DNA from: Salibaculum sp035270045
GTDB lineage: Bacteria > Pseudomonadota > Alphaproteobacteria > Rhodobacterales > Rhodobacteraceae
Direction: 5' to 3'
DNA length: 64,000 bases
Assembly (NCBI RefSeq): GCF_035270045.1
Contig: NZ_DATFIP010000059.1
Location: 62,001 to 126,000, forward strand
The notes below the pieces were generated by a model that had not been told where the DNA came from, searched no databases, and saw nothing but the letters and a program-made list of their open reading frames with translations. Of the stretch, positions 35,935 through 45,093 are shown in pieces; positions within the stretch are counted from its first letter, which is position 1, and each line of letters begins with the position of its first letter. The translations under genes were made by a program, and so were the position numbers.

Positions 35935-38006
35935 CCGGACAGATTCTTCTCGACCCGCTGATCCCGCTGCCAATGATCTACGCACTGGCAGGACTGGCCC
36001 TGCTCGGGCTGGCACTGGCCATCTGGCGGCGGCTGGCCGGCTGGGTTCTGCGGACGCTGGCCGCGCTGGTGCTGCTGGCCGCCATCGCCAACCCGTCGCT
36101 GCAAAGCGAAGAGCGCGCGGCGCTTTCGGATATCGTCATCGCGGTCGTGGACGAGTCCGCCAGCCAGCGCATCGCAGACCGCCCGGAACAGATACAGGCC
36201 GCACTTGACAACCTGCGCGCGGAGGTTGCCACCCGCGCCAACACCGAGCTACGGGTCGTCGCACTGGGCGACGGCGAGGGCGACCGGGGCACGCAACTGA
36301 TGACCGCCCTGTCCGAGGCGCTGGCCGAGGAACCGCGCAACCGCGTTGCCGGGATGGTGCTGATCACCGACGGCCGCGCCCACGACATCACCAACGCTCC
36401 GCTTGACCTGCCCGCACCGCTGCACGCGCTGTTGACCGGGCAGGCGGACGACTGGGACCGTCGCTTGGTCGTGCGCAACGCCCCGAGCTTTGCCATCCTG
36501 GGCGAACCCGTCACCCTGACCCTGCGGATCGAGGATCAGGGTGCAGCACCGGACGCCGGCCTTGTCGACCTGACAATCGCGGTGGACGGCGGCGAACCGA
36601 TGGAATTCGAAGTGCCGGTCAACGAGGACATCGAGCTGCCGGTGGACATCCCGCATGGTGGCATGAACGTGCTGCAATTCGCCACGCCCGAGGCCGAGGG
36701 CGAACTGACCGACCGCAACAATGCCTCTGTGGTGCAGATCAATGGTGTGCGTGACAGGCTTCGGGTGCTGCTGGTTTCGGGCGAGCCGCACCCGGGTGAA
36801 CGCACCTGGCGCAACCTGCTCAAGTCGGATTCCGCGGTGGACCTGGTGCATTTCACGATTCTCAGGCCACCGGAAAAACAGGATGGCGTGCCGGTCAACG
36901 AGCTGTCCCTTATCGCCTTTCCCACGCGCGAACTGTTCCTGGAAAAGGTCGACGAATTCGACCTCATCATCTTCGACCGATACCAGCGGCGCGGTATCCT
37001 GCCCTCGGCCTATCTCGACAACGTGTCCAACTACGTGCGCGAGGGCGGCGCGGTTCTGATCGCGGCCGGGCCGGATTATGCCAGCGCGGACTCGCTTTAT
37101 CGTTCGCCCCTGGGTGCGGTGCTGCCGGGCGCGCCCACCGCCGGGGTCTACGAACAGGGCTTCCGCCCCACCCTGACCGAGTTGGGCGAGCGTCATCCCG
37201 TGACAGAGGGCCTGACCGATTTCGCCACTGCCGCCGAGAACGAGGACGGCACCCCGGGCTGGGGCAGGTGGTTCCGTCATATCGAGGTGACGCCGACCCC
37301 CGGCGCCACCACGGTGATGAACGGGGTAAACAACCAGCCCCTGCTGATGCTGGAACGGGTTGGCGAGGGACGCGTGGCGCTCATGGCCTCGGACCATGCC
37401 TGGCTATGGAACCGCGGCTTCGAGGGCGGTGGCCCGCAGCTTGAATTGCTGCGCAGGCTTGCCCACTGGATGATGAAGGAACCCGAACTCGAGGAAGAAG
37501 CGCTCTGGGTCGAGCCCACCGGCCAGACCATGCGGATCATCCGCCGGACCCTGGGCGAGGACGTGGGCCCGGTGACGATCACCCATCCCGATGGAACGGA
37601 AACGGTTGTGGAGTTGGACCGGATCAACCCCGGCAGATTCGAAACGCGCTGGGAGGCGCCGGAGATCGGCCTCTACCGCCTGACCGATGACGACGAAGAG
37701 GCGGTTATCGCCCTCGGCCCCGCCGCGCCGCGCGAATTCGAGGAAACCATCGCCAGCGTCGAGGTCCTCGCCCCGGTCATCGACCGCGTGAACGGCGGGG
37801 CGCCACGCCTTTCCGAAGGTCTGCCCGATCTGCGCGAGGTGCGCGCGGGCCGCCCGGCCTCGGGCAATGGCTGGATCGGGATCACCCCGCGCGGCGCATA
37901 CCGTACCGCCGATATCAGCGTCTCGCCAATATTGCCGGCTTGGGCCTTTCTGCTGATCGCTGCGGCGCTGATCGTCGGCGGCTGGTTGCGCGAAGGGCGG
38001 CGTTAG
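35931..38006 (+). CDS. Membrane protein with von Willebrand A-like and amidotransferase-like folds
   Basis: A 691-residue protein overlapping the previous gene by ATGA. It has two N-terminal helices (about residues 12-55), a domain with intact DxSxS (IVIAVVDESASQR), a beta-rich middle, a flavodoxin/amidotransferase-like segment (LIIFDRYQRRGILPSAYLDN, then GAVLIAAGPDYASADSLYR) and a last helix near 665-683. It completes the four-gene MoxR operon, probably as the large periplasmic/membrane partner. Its stop overlaps, tail to tail, the stop of the next gene. Confidence 0.87.
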   Translation: MTGQILLDPLIPLPMIYALAGLALLGLALAIWRRLAGWVLRTLAALVLLAAIANPSLQSEERAALSDIVIAVVDESASQRIADRPEQIQAALDNLRAEVATRANTELRVVALGDGEGDRGTQLMTALSEALAEEPRNRVAGMVLITDGRAHDITNAPLDLPAPLHALLTGQADDWDRRLVVRNAPSFAILGEPVTLTLRIEDQGAAPDAGLVDLTIAVDGGEPMEFEVPVNEDIELPVDIPHGGMNVLQFATPEAEGELTDRNNASVVQINGVRDRLRVLLVSGEPHPGERTWRNLLKSDSAVDLVHFTILRPPEKQDGVPVNELSLIAFPTRELFLEKVDEFDLIIFDRYQRRGILPSAYLDNVSNYVREGGAVLIAAGPDYASADSLYRSPLGAVLPGAPTAGVYEQGFRPTLTELGERHPVTEGLTDFATAAENEDGTPGWGRWFRHIEVTPTPGATTVMNGVNNQPLLMLERVGEGRVALMASDHAWLWNRGFEGGGPQLELLRRLAHWMMKEPELEEEALWVEPTGQTMRIIRRTLGEDVGPVTITHPDGTETVVELDRINPGRFETRWEAPEIGLYRLTDDDEEAVIALGPAAPREFEETIASVEVLAPVIDRVNGGAPRLSEGLPDLREVRAGRPASGNGWIGITPRGAYRTADISVSPILPAWAFLLIAAALIVGGWLREGRR

Positions 38007-38350
38007 CGAAGGGTGAAAGCGACCCGGTCCGCGTTCCAGCCATCCACCGAGCACCGTGCACGGATATGGACCATTCTGGCGCCCGTCGGCACCTCGACGC
38101 CCGACAAAGACCGGGTAAAGGGCTGCTCGGCAACATGGGGATGCGCGAGGCCCCGCACACCAAGGATCGTGCCGTCGGCGGCCTCGACCCGCCAGCCGTT
38201 GGCGTAGTGATCCCAGCCCGTGTCCGGATGGGCGATGGTGACGCTGAAACGCCAGCCATCACCCGCCAGTCGCGCGGAAGAATCGCTGATCTCCGGCGGA
38301 TCGGCCAAAGCTGGACCGGCGGCGAACAGGCAGAGGGTCAAGTATCTCAT
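38003..38350 (-). CDS. Small secreted protein of unknown function
   Basis: A 115-residue protein with a signal peptide (residues 1-16, cleavage after ALA) and a compact beta-rich mature part (FSVTIAHPDTGWDHYANGWR, then a conserved-looking ILGVRGLAHPHVAEQPFTR). I recognise the pattern as a small periplasmic protein recurrent in this bacterial group but have no family name. It is convergent with the MoxR operon and its stop codon overlaps that operon's last stop by four bases. Confidence 0.75.
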   Translation of the reverse strand: MRYLTLCLFAAGPALADPPEISDSSARLAGDGWRFSVTIAHPDTGWDHYANGWRVEAADGTILGVRGLAHPHVAEQPFTRSLSGVEVPTGARMVHIRARCSVDGWNADRVAFTLR

Positions 38351-38391
38351 GGCGGGATGGTATCAGACCCGCGGCGCAAAACGTCTTCACA

Positions 38392-39087
38392 TCACCGCGA
38401 CAGGATCTGCCGCGGAACCGAGGCGAATTCACGACTCCAGACCACCCAGATCGCGAAGACCGCCGCGATCAGCAGGGGCACCGGCCCCATCAGCCAGGCC
38501 ACCGCGCCCAGCGCAAAGTACATGGCCCGCAGGCCACGATTGAAATTGATCGCTGCGCGAATGTTCAAGTCGGCCGCCCGCCGGACAAGGCTCGGCACGG
38601 CTGCATCCTCGGGGTCATTCGGCATCGCCCCCATGAGCACGGCGCAATAGCCGAAGACACGGTTCGACCAGACAAACCGCAGGAACGCCTGCACGAGAAA
38701 CAATGCCACGAGCACCAGCTTGAGTTGCCACAGAACCTTGGGCGCGGCCTCTTCGTAGAGCTTGTTCGCAAGACCGGTCAGGGGATCGACATTTCCGATG
38801 AGGGCCAGGACACCCCCGATTGCCAGAAGGCAACTGGAGGCGAAGAACGTCGTGCTCTGGCGTAGATTGGACAGGATCTGGCTGTCGAAGATCCGGTTGT
38901 CACGCTCGGCAAAGCGCTGCATCCAGGCCAGCCGATGATCTGCCATGAGAACCGTGACGGAAGGGCGCGTCTTCGAAGGATGCTCGATCCAAAAACCGAC
39001 GATCCAGGCCCCGCCGACGAGAACAAGCACGCCGCCGATGTCCACAAGCGAAAGCAATGGCGCGAGATCTGCGAAGATTGCCGGCAT
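38392..39087 (-). CDS. DUF599 family membrane protein
   Basis: A 231-residue membrane protein with four to five hydrophobic segments (near residues 12-32, 84-101, 121-141 and 196-222). The segments HRLAWMQRFAERDNRIFDSQ and RAAINFNRGLRAMYFALG are typical of DUF599. Its start codon overlaps the stop of the CopD-like gene (TGATG), so they are co-translated. The function is unknown. Confidence 0.87.
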   Translation of the reverse strand: MPAIFADLAPLLSLVDIGGVLVLVGGAWIVGFWIEHPSKTRPSVTVLMADHRLAWMQRFAERDNRIFDSQILSNLRQSTTFFASSCLLAIGGVLALIGNVDPLTGLANKLYEEAAPKVLWQLKLVLVALFLVQAFLRFVWSNRVFGYCAVLMGAMPNDPEDAAVPSLVRRAADLNIRAAINFNRGLRAMYFALGAVAWLMGPVPLLIAAVFAIWVVWSREFASVPRQILSR

Positions 39088-39497
39088 CAGAACGGCTTGA
39101 ACACGACCAGGTAGAGCACGACCAGAGTGCCCAGGACGCTCACCTCGTTGAAGACGCGAAGGTAGAAATCGCTTTCCTCGAACCGGCCTTGCTTGGCTCT
39201 GGCCACCAGCCGCCCGGTCCAGCCGTAGTGAACGGCCAGCAGCGCGACCAGTGCCAGCTTGGCCCAGACCCAGCCCTGCCAGTTCCAGTAAAAGGCCAGG
39301 ATTACGCCCGTGATCACCGCCAGCACGCCCAGGCCCAGCGAAAAGCGGTAGACCCTGAAGGTCAGGTCGCCCGCCGGGCCAAACTCGCCCGTCGCGGCGT
39401 ATTCGCGCTTCCAGTAGATCAACCCGCGAGGTGCAACGAATATGCCCGCCATCCAGCCCATGACGCACAGCAGGTGTATAACCTTGATCCAATCCAT
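39087..39497 (-). CDS. CopD/HemJ-like membrane protein
   Basis: A 136-residue protein with four predicted membrane helices. The start MDWIKVIHLLCVMGWMAGIF with its histidine, and the PRGLIYW that follows, resemble the HemJ (protoporphyrinogen oxidase) and CopD groups of haem-linked membrane proteins; the histidine of the first helix is kept. I start at 39497 since the longer frame adds a basic, unlikely leader. A true HemJ role is uncertain because the identity outside these motifs is low. Confidence 0.75.
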   Translation of the reverse strand: MDWIKVIHLLCVMGWMAGIFVAPRGLIYWKREYAATGEFGPAGDLTFRVYRFSLGLGVLAVITGVILAFYWNWQGWVWAKLALVALLAVHYGWTGRLVARAKQGRFEESDFYLRVFNEVSVLGTLVVLYLVVFKPF

Positions 39498-39566
39498 GCG
39501 CCCTTGATGCCGCCCCTTGCCGCGGCCCGCAAGCCAAAGCCCGCGGGACTTGTGGTGAATCCATTT

Positions 39567-39587
39567 TTGGTATAGAAACCTTACCAA
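39567..39587. promoter_or_regulatory. Inverted repeat before glcDEF, likely GntR/FadR-type operator
   Basis: TTGGTA (39567-39572) and TACCAA (39582-39587) flank a nine-base spacer and end 21 bases before the glcD start. TTGGT/ACCAA half-sites are those used by FadR-group regulators such as GlcC, LldR and PdhR. A TATAGA inside the repeat could be the -10 element. Confidence 0.6.
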
Positions 39588-39608
39588 TTAAACGAAGGAA
39601 CGAAGATT

Positions 39609-41048
39609 ATGGAAATGCCGGAGCCTGACGCAGATGTCGTGTCACGAAAGGGCCATTTGGTCGAACGGCTGCAAAACGCGCTGCCCCCTGGTGCCGTGAT
39701 CCACGACACGACCGAGCTGCGCGCCTATGAATGTGACGCCCTGACCGCCTATACCTGCCCGCCGCTTTGCGCCGTGCTGCCCACCAGCACCGAGGAGGTC
39801 GCGGCCGTTCTCAGGATCTGCCATGACGAGGGCGTACCGGTCGTTCCCCGCGGGGCGGGCACCTCGCTGGCCGGGGGGGCGCTGGCCACCGCGGATGCGG
39901 TCATGCTGGGCACCGCCCGCCTGAACGCGGTGATCGAAACCAACTACGACGACCGCTACATCCGCGTGCAATCCGGGCGCACGAACCTGTCTGTCACCGG
40001 CGCGGTCGAGGAACGGGGTTTCTTCTACGCGCCCGATCCCTCCAGCCAACTGGCCTGCGCCATAGCGGGCAACATCGCGATGAACTCCGGCGGGGCGCAT
40101 TGCCTGAAGTACGGGGTCACGACCAACAACCTGCTGGGCGTGACCATGGTGCTGGTGGACGGCACCGTGACCGAAATCGGCGGCGCGCACCTCGATGCGG
40201 GCGGCCTGGACCTGCTTGGCCTGATATGCGGATCGGAAGGGCAGCTTGGCGTCGTGACCGAGGCCACCCTGCGCATCCTTCACAAGCCTGAAGGCGCGCG
40301 CCCGGTCCTCATGGGCTATGACAGTTCCGAGGTGGCCGGCCAGGTGGTCAACGACATCATCAAGGCCGGCGTCCTGCCCGTGGCGATCGAGTTCATGGAC
40401 CGCCCCTGCATCGAGGCGACCGAGGCTTTCGCCAAGGCCGGTTATCCGATGTGCGAGGCATTGCTGATCGTCGAGGTCGAAGGCTCGGACGCCGAAATCG
40501 ACGAACAACTGGGCCTGATAATGCAGATCGCCGCCCGGCATGATCCGGTGGAGCTGCGCGAGGCGAAGGACGCCGACGAGGCCGGGCGCATCTGGCTGGG
40601 GCGCAAATCGGCCTTCGGCGCGATGGGGCAGATCAACGATTACATGTGCCTGGACGGAACGATCCCGGTCAGCGAGCTCCCTTTCGTGCTGCGCCGGATC
40701 GCCGAACTGGCGCAGGAGTACGGCCTGGCCGTGGCCAATGTCTTTCACGCGGGCGACGGCAACATGCATCCGCTGATCCTCTACAACGCCAACACCCCTG
40801 GCGAGCAGGAGAAATGCGAAGCACTGGGCGCCGATATCCTGCGGCTCTGCGTCGAGGTGGGCGGCTGCCTGACCGGAGAACACGGCGTCGGCATCGAGAA
40901 ACGAGACCTCATGCTGGTGCAATACGGTCCGGACGATCTGGACGCGCAGATGGCCGTCAAGGACGTCTTCGACCCGGCCTGGCTGCTCAACGCAGCCAAG
41001 GTCTTCCCGCTGGCGGCCAGCAAATCCCACCGTATCGCAGCCGAATAA
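39609..41048 (+). CDS. glcD: Glycolate oxidase subunit GlcD (FAD-linked)
   Basis: GlcD oxidises glycolate to glyoxylate and may accept D-lactate. The 479-residue flavoprotein has the FAD_binding_4 domain with VVPRGAGTSLAGGALATADA, the glycine-rich FYAPDPSSQLACAIAGNIAMNSGG and KYGVTTNNLLG, and the C-terminal FAD-oxidase domain with VFHAGDGNMHPLILYN and GGCLTGEHGVGIEKRDLM. The start is supported by AAGGA. It begins the glcDEF operon. Confidence 0.95.
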   Translation: MEMPEPDADVVSRKGHLVERLQNALPPGAVIHDTTELRAYECDALTAYTCPPLCAVLPTSTEEVAAVLRICHDEGVPVVPRGAGTSLAGGALATADAVMLGTARLNAVIETNYDDRYIRVQSGRTNLSVTGAVEERGFFYAPDPSSQLACAIAGNIAMNSGGAHCLKYGVTTNNLLGVTMVLVDGTVTEIGGAHLDAGGLDLLGLICGSEGQLGVVTEATLRILHKPEGARPVLMGYDSSEVAGQVVNDIIKAGVLPVAIEFMDRPCIEATEAFAKAGYPMCEALLIVEVEGSDAEIDEQLGLIMQIAARHDPVELREAKDADEAGRIWLGRKSAFGAMGQINDYMCLDGTIPVSELPFVLRRIAELAQEYGLAVANVFHAGDGNMHPLILYNANTPGEQEKCEALGADILRLCVEVGGCLTGEHGVGIEKRDLMLVQYGPDDLDAQMAVKDVFDPAWLLNAAKVFPLAASKSHRIAAE

Positions 41049-41072
41049 CACCAGCAGGAAAGCCCCGAGCAG

Positions 41073-42188
41073 ATGATGAGCCCCATAAGCGAATACGAGC
41101 TGGCCGAGGCCCTGGCCGGTGCGCATGGCCCGCTGCGCATACGTGGCGGCGGCACCCGGACCTTGGATGTTGATGGGGGCGACACCCTTTCGACCGGGCA
41201 GATGACAGGAATTACCCTGCACGAACCCGGCGCGCTGACCCTAGTAGCGAAGGCAGGCACGCCTGTCTCCGACATCCGCGCGGCCCTGCGCGCCGAAAAC
41301 CAGCGCCTCGCATTCGAACCCATGGATCACCGCCCGCTGCTGGGCACCACTGGCGCACCCACAATCGGCGGCGTGGTCGCGGGCAATGTCAGCGGTCCGC
41401 GCCGTATCGCCGTTGGCGCGGCGCGGGATTTCATGCTCGGCGTGCGCTTCGTGGACGGAACGGGCCGTATCCTCAAGAACGGCGGGCGGGTGATGAAGAA
41501 CGTCACCGGCTACGACCTTGTGCGCCTTCTGACTGGCAGCCACGGCACCCTGGGCGTGCTTTCCGAGGTTTCGCTCAAGGTCCTGCCGGATGTGGATGCG
41601 GCGGCAACGCTCCTGCTCTCGGGCCTGTCCGACACACAAGCGGTCAAGGCATTGTCTGCAGGGTTGGGCTCGCCCTTCGAGATCACCGGCGCGGCCCATG
41701 ATCCCGAGGCCGGCGAGACCCGCCTGCGCATCGAAGGCTTCGCCAATTCGGTCACTTACCGTGCCGGGCGTCTGCGCGACCTGCTCGCCCCCTTCGGCCG
41801 GGCCGAGGTGCAGGAGGGCAAGGCCGGGACCGCCGAGACCTGGGCCGCGATCCGCGATGTTACCGATTTCGCGGACCGGGCAGGCGATGTCTGGCGGCTG
41901 TCGGTCAAACCCTCGGATGCGCCCGCTCTGGTCGCGCGGTCCGGCGCAGAAACCGTCCGTTACGACTGGGGCGGCGGGCTGGTCTGGCTTCTAATGCCCG
42001 AAGGCGTCGACCTGCGCGCCAACCTGGGCCCCTTCAAGGGACATGCGACCCTCATCCGCGCGGACGAAGAGACCCGCCGTGCCCTGCCCGCCTTTCAACC
42101 GGAAAACCCGGTGCTTGCCAGGCTTACAGCGGAGCTGCGGGCGAAATTCGACCCGCGCGGCGTCCTCAACCCGGGGGTCATGGCCTGA
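41073..42188 (+). CDS. glcE: Glycolate oxidase subunit GlcE (FAD-binding)
   Basis: A 371-residue second FAD-binding subunit, shorter than GlcD and lacking its full C-terminal domain. It has GAPTIGGVVAGNVSGPRRIA and GGRVMKNVTGYDLVRLLTGS, both typical of GlcE. The start is one of two adjacent ATG codons (41073 or 41076). It overlaps glcF by one base (TGATG). Confidence 0.93.
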   Translation: MMSPISEYELAEALAGAHGPLRIRGGGTRTLDVDGGDTLSTGQMTGITLHEPGALTLVAKAGTPVSDIRAALRAENQRLAFEPMDHRPLLGTTGAPTIGGVVAGNVSGPRRIAVGAARDFMLGVRFVDGTGRILKNGGRVMKNVTGYDLVRLLTGSHGTLGVLSEVSLKVLPDVDAAATLLLSGLSDTQAVKALSAGLGSPFEITGAAHDPEAGETRLRIEGFANSVTYRAGRLRDLLAPFGRAEVQEGKAGTAETWAAIRDVTDFADRAGDVWRLSVKPSDAPALVARSGAETVRYDWGGGLVWLLMPEGVDLRANLGPFKGHATLIRADEETRRALPAFQPENPVLARLTAELRAKFDPRGVLNPGVMA

Positions 42189-43501
42189 TGCAGACGAATT
42201 TTTCCGCCGAGCAACTGCAAGACCCTGGCACGGCACGCGCCAACGAGATCCTGCGCGCCTGCGTGCATTGCGGGTTCTGCACCGCGACATGCCCTACCTA
42301 CCAGGTGCTGGGCGATGAGCTGGACAGCCCCCGCGGCCGCATATACCTCATGAAGGACATGCTGGAGAACGAGCGGGTCCCGGACGAAAAGACCGTCACC
42401 CACATCGATCGTTGCCTGTCATGTCTGGCCTGCATGACGACCTGCCCTTCGGGCGTGCATTACATGCACCTGGTCGATCATGCGCGCGACTACATCGAAC
42501 GGCATTACGACCGGCCATGGTCTGACCGGGCGCTACGCTGGATCCTGTCGAAAATCCTGCCCTACCCGATGCGGTTCCGGCTGGCGCTTCTGGGAGCCAG
42601 GATCGGGCGGCCCTTCGCGCGGCTCATGCCGGACGCGCGCCTGCGCGCCATGCTGGAGATGGCGCCCAGACAGATACCCCCGGTCAGCCGCAACGATGAT
42701 CCGCAGACATTCGCGCCCGAGGCCCCTCGGAAAAAACGCGTCGCGCTGATGACCGGCTGCGCCCAACGTGCTCTGAACACCGATATCAACGACGCCACCA
42801 TCCGGCTTTTGACCCGGCTCGGCTGCGAGGTGGTGGTGGCTGAAGGTGCGGGCTGCTGTGGGGCCCTGACCCATCACATGGGCAAGACCGGCGAGAGCCA
42901 TGCGACGGCGGCAAAGAACATCCGCGCCTGGGTGGCCGAGATGGATGGAAAGGGTCTGGACGCGATCGTCATCAACACCAGCGGTTGCGGCACCACGGTC
43001 AAGGATTATGGCCACATGTTTCGTGGCGAGCCCTTGGCGGAGGATGCCGCACGGGTCAGCGCGATCGCCCGCGATGTCAGCGAGGTCTTGATGGAACTGG
43101 ACCTGCCCGAGGGCGCCCCCAAGGACCTGACCGTCGCCTATCACGCCGCCTGTTCGCTGCAGCACGGCCAGCAGATCAAGACCCACCCCAAGGACCTACT
43201 GAAACGGGCAGGGTTTTCGATTGTCGAACCGGCGGACGCACATCTGTGCTGCGGCAGCGCGGGCACCTACAACCTGATGCAGCCCGCAATTTCCAAGCAG
43301 CTCAAGGACCGCAAGGTGCAGACCCTTGAGGCGGCGACGCCCGACGTGATCGCGGCTGGCAACATCGGCTGCATGATGCAGATCGGCGGCGGCACGGATG
43401 TGCCCGTCGTGCATACGGCAGAATTGCTGGATTGGGCGACCGGCGGGCCGAAGCCGCCGGCGATGCGGGCCGCGCAAACCGGCGTGCCGATCCTGCGCTA
43501 G
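42188..43501 (+). CDS. glcF: Glycolate oxidase iron-sulfur subunit GlcF
   Basis: A 437-residue electron-transfer subunit. Two ferredoxin-type clusters are visible, CVHCGFCTATCPTYQV and CLSCLACMTTCPSGVHYMHL. Downstream are two CCG domains with the cysteine-rich segments GAGCCGALTHHMGKTGESH and HLCCGSAGTYNLMQP. It passes electrons from GlcDE to the membrane quinone pool. It is the last gene of the operon, and 66 bases separate it from the protease gene. Confidence 0.95.
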   Translation: MQTNFSAEQLQDPGTARANEILRACVHCGFCTATCPTYQVLGDELDSPRGRIYLMKDMLENERVPDEKTVTHIDRCLSCLACMTTCPSGVHYMHLVDHARDYIERHYDRPWSDRALRWILSKILPYPMRFRLALLGARIGRPFARLMPDARLRAMLEMAPRQIPPVSRNDDPQTFAPEAPRKKRVALMTGCAQRALNTDINDATIRLLTRLGCEVVVAEGAGCCGALTHHMGKTGESHATAAKNIRAWVAEMDGKGLDAIVINTSGCGTTVKDYGHMFRGEPLAEDAARVSAIARDVSEVLMELDLPEGAPKDLTVAYHAACSLQHGQQIKTHPKDLLKRAGFSIVEPADAHLCCGSAGTYNLMQPAISKQLKDRKVQTLEAATPDVIAAGNIGCMMQIGGGTDVPVVHTAELLDWATGGPKPPAMRAAQTGVPILR

Positions 43502-43567
43502 GCGCCTTATTCTTGCCCAATGCTGGATTTAGGAGCGTTAGGGGTTAACGAACACAGGCCCCATTCA

Positions 43568-44392
43568 ATGCACAGACCTCTGCTAGCCCTTGTGCTGTCC
43601 CTACTGGCTGCGCTGATCCTGCCGGGCGCGACAGCCGCACAGGACGGCGAACTGCAACCGCTGTTGAACGGCGACGAGGCGCGCGGCTGGGAAGCGGTGG
43701 GCCGGGTCGACATGGCCGGTGGCGGGTTCTGCACAGGAACGCTGATCGCGCCCGACCAGGTGCTGACAGCCGCGCATTGCCTTTTCGACCGAGACACCGG
43801 GCGCGCGCTTGATACCGCGGACCTGGAATTCCGCGCCGGCCTGCGCGAGGGCCGAGCAGAAGCCAGCCGCCGCTTGCGGCGGGCGGTTATCCATCCCGAC
43901 TACGTATTCGCACACTCGCCGTCCGCCGACCAGGTGACCAGCGACCTGGCGCTGCTGGAACTGGACCAGCCGATCCGCAGCACGCGGGTCCATCCCTTCC
44001 CCGTGTCCAGCAGCGTCAACCGCGGCACCAAGGTAGGGATCGTCTCCTACGCCAAGGGGCGGGCCGGGCATCCGTCGCTGCAGGAAATCTGCAACGTGCT
44101 GGGCACGGCGGGTCCGGCGCTGGTGATGGATTGCGCGGTGGATTTCGGCGCCTCAGGCTCGCCCATCTTCCGCGAAGAAGCCGGCGGGATGCGGCTGGTC
44201 TCGGTGGTCTCGTCGATGGCCGAGCTGGACGGCCGGCGCGTGGCCCTCGGGATGGACTTGGCCCGGCCCCTGGCGACGCTGCGCGCTGTGCTGGAGACCG
44301 ACACCGAGGTCTTCGACACGGTCCCCGGCCAAGCGCGAGTGCTCGGCCCGGGCGAACGATCGGAGACAGGGGCGCTTTTCGTGCGGCCGTGA
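43568..44392 (+). CDS. Secreted trypsin-like serine protease
   Basis: A 274-residue S1-family protease. Residues 1-24 form a signal peptide (LLALVLSLLAALILPGATAA). The catalytic triad is histidine in LTAAHCLFD, aspartate in SDLALLELDQ, and serine in DFGASGSPIFRE. The mature enzyme should act in the periplasm or outside. I use the ATG at 43568, which puts the signal at the front. The operon continues with nothing; an Hsp20 gene follows after 126 bases. Confidence 0.9.
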   Translation: MHRPLLALVLSLLAALILPGATAAQDGELQPLLNGDEARGWEAVGRVDMAGGGFCTGTLIAPDQVLTAAHCLFDRDTGRALDTADLEFRAGLREGRAEASRRLRRAVIHPDYVFAHSPSADQVTSDLALLELDQPIRSTRVHPFPVSSSVNRGTKVGIVSYAKGRAGHPSLQEICNVLGTAGPALVMDCAVDFGASGSPIFREEAGGMRLVSVVSSMAELDGRRVALGMDLARPLATLRAVLETDTEVFDTVPGQARVLGPGERSETGALFVRP

Positions 44393-44396
44393 GGGT

Positions 44397-44425
44397 CTTG
44401 AAACCCTGCACCGACTCTCCCAAAT
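44397..44425 (+). promoter_or_regulatory. Candidate heat-shock (RpoH) promoter for the hsp20 gene
   Basis: CTTGAAA at 44397-44403 resembles the sigma-32 -35 element, and CTCCCAAAT at 44417-44425, 13 bases later, resembles its -10 CCCCATNT. It lies 94 bases before the hsp20 start. The leader in between could also fold, so an RNA thermometer is possible but no clear anti-Shine-Dalgarno pairing was found. Confidence 0.5.
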
Positions 44426-44518
44426 CATTTTCTGCGAGGCGCCGTATACGGGCCCGCATTCGCGCCGGTCCCGTAAGGGAAGGCAGAGACCATAGGTATC
44501 GCTCAAAGGAGGATGACC

Positions 44519-45001
44519 ATGAGACACTTTGATCTTGCACCGCTTTACCGTGCAACCGTCGGCTTTGACCAGATCGCCGACATGATGGACAGGGTTCTGG
44601 ACAATGACCCCAGCACCCAGACCTACCCCCCCTACAACATCGAGAAGACGGCAGACGACGCCTGGCGTATTTCGGTTGCCGTTGCCGGGTTCTCGGACGA
44701 GGACCTCACAGTCGAGCTGCGCGAGAACGCCCTTGTGATCAGCGGACGCAAGACCGAGGAAAACGAGGGGGACAAGGGACAGCGCAGCTTCCTGCATCGC
44801 GGCATAGCCACGCGCGCCTTCGAGCGCCGCTTCACCCTGGCCGACCACGTCCGCGTGCAAGGGGCCACGCATGAAAACGGCATGCTGCATGTCGACCTGA
44901 TGCGCGAGGTGCCCGAAGCCCTGAAGCCGCGCCGGATCGAGATCGCAAAGGCCAACGCACCCAGCAACGCTGGAGTGCTCGAGTCCGACAAGGTCAACTG
45001 A
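44519..45001 (+). CDS. Hsp20/IbpA-family small heat-shock chaperone
   Basis: A 160-residue small heat-shock protein that holds unfolding proteins. The alpha-crystallin domain runs from about residues 33 to 125 (YPPYNIEKTADDAWRISVAV, VELRENALVISGRK, and the A-G-doublet segment VRVQGATHENGMLHVDL). I choose the ATG at 44519, six bases after AAAGGAGG; the ATG at 44513 sits on top of the ribosome site. The start FDLAPLYRATVGFDQIADMM is typical for IbpA-like proteins of this group. An intrinsic terminator follows. Confidence 0.93.
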   Translation: MRHFDLAPLYRATVGFDQIADMMDRVLDNDPSTQTYPPYNIEKTADDAWRISVAVAGFSDEDLTVELRENALVISGRKTEENEGDKGQRSFLHRGIATRAFERRFTLADHVRVQGATHENGMLHVDLMREVPEALKPRRIEIAKANAPSNAGVLESDKVN

Positions 45002-45052
45002 TCGCGCCGCATCCAGACGCGCATGGGCGGTTCGCAACCGCCCGCGCCACGG

Positions 45053-45079
45053 GGGCGAGGCACCTGCCTCGCCCTTTTT
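45053..45079 (+). terminator. Rho-independent terminator after hsp20
   Basis: Arms 45053-45061 (GGGCGAGGC) and 45066-45074 (GCCTCGCCC) are perfect, the loop is four bases, and TTTTT follows at 45075-45079. Confidence 0.9.
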
Positions 45080-45093
45080 CATGGCGCGAAAGG

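Noticed and set aside
39642..41222. Minus-strand open frame of 526 residues
   Set aside because: Antisense to glcD, which has full family motifs; composition is that of a shadow frame.
44392..44407. AGGGT-CTTGA-AACCCT hairpin after the protease gene as a terminator
   Set aside because: No T run follows, and it overlaps the better-supported heat-shock promoter.
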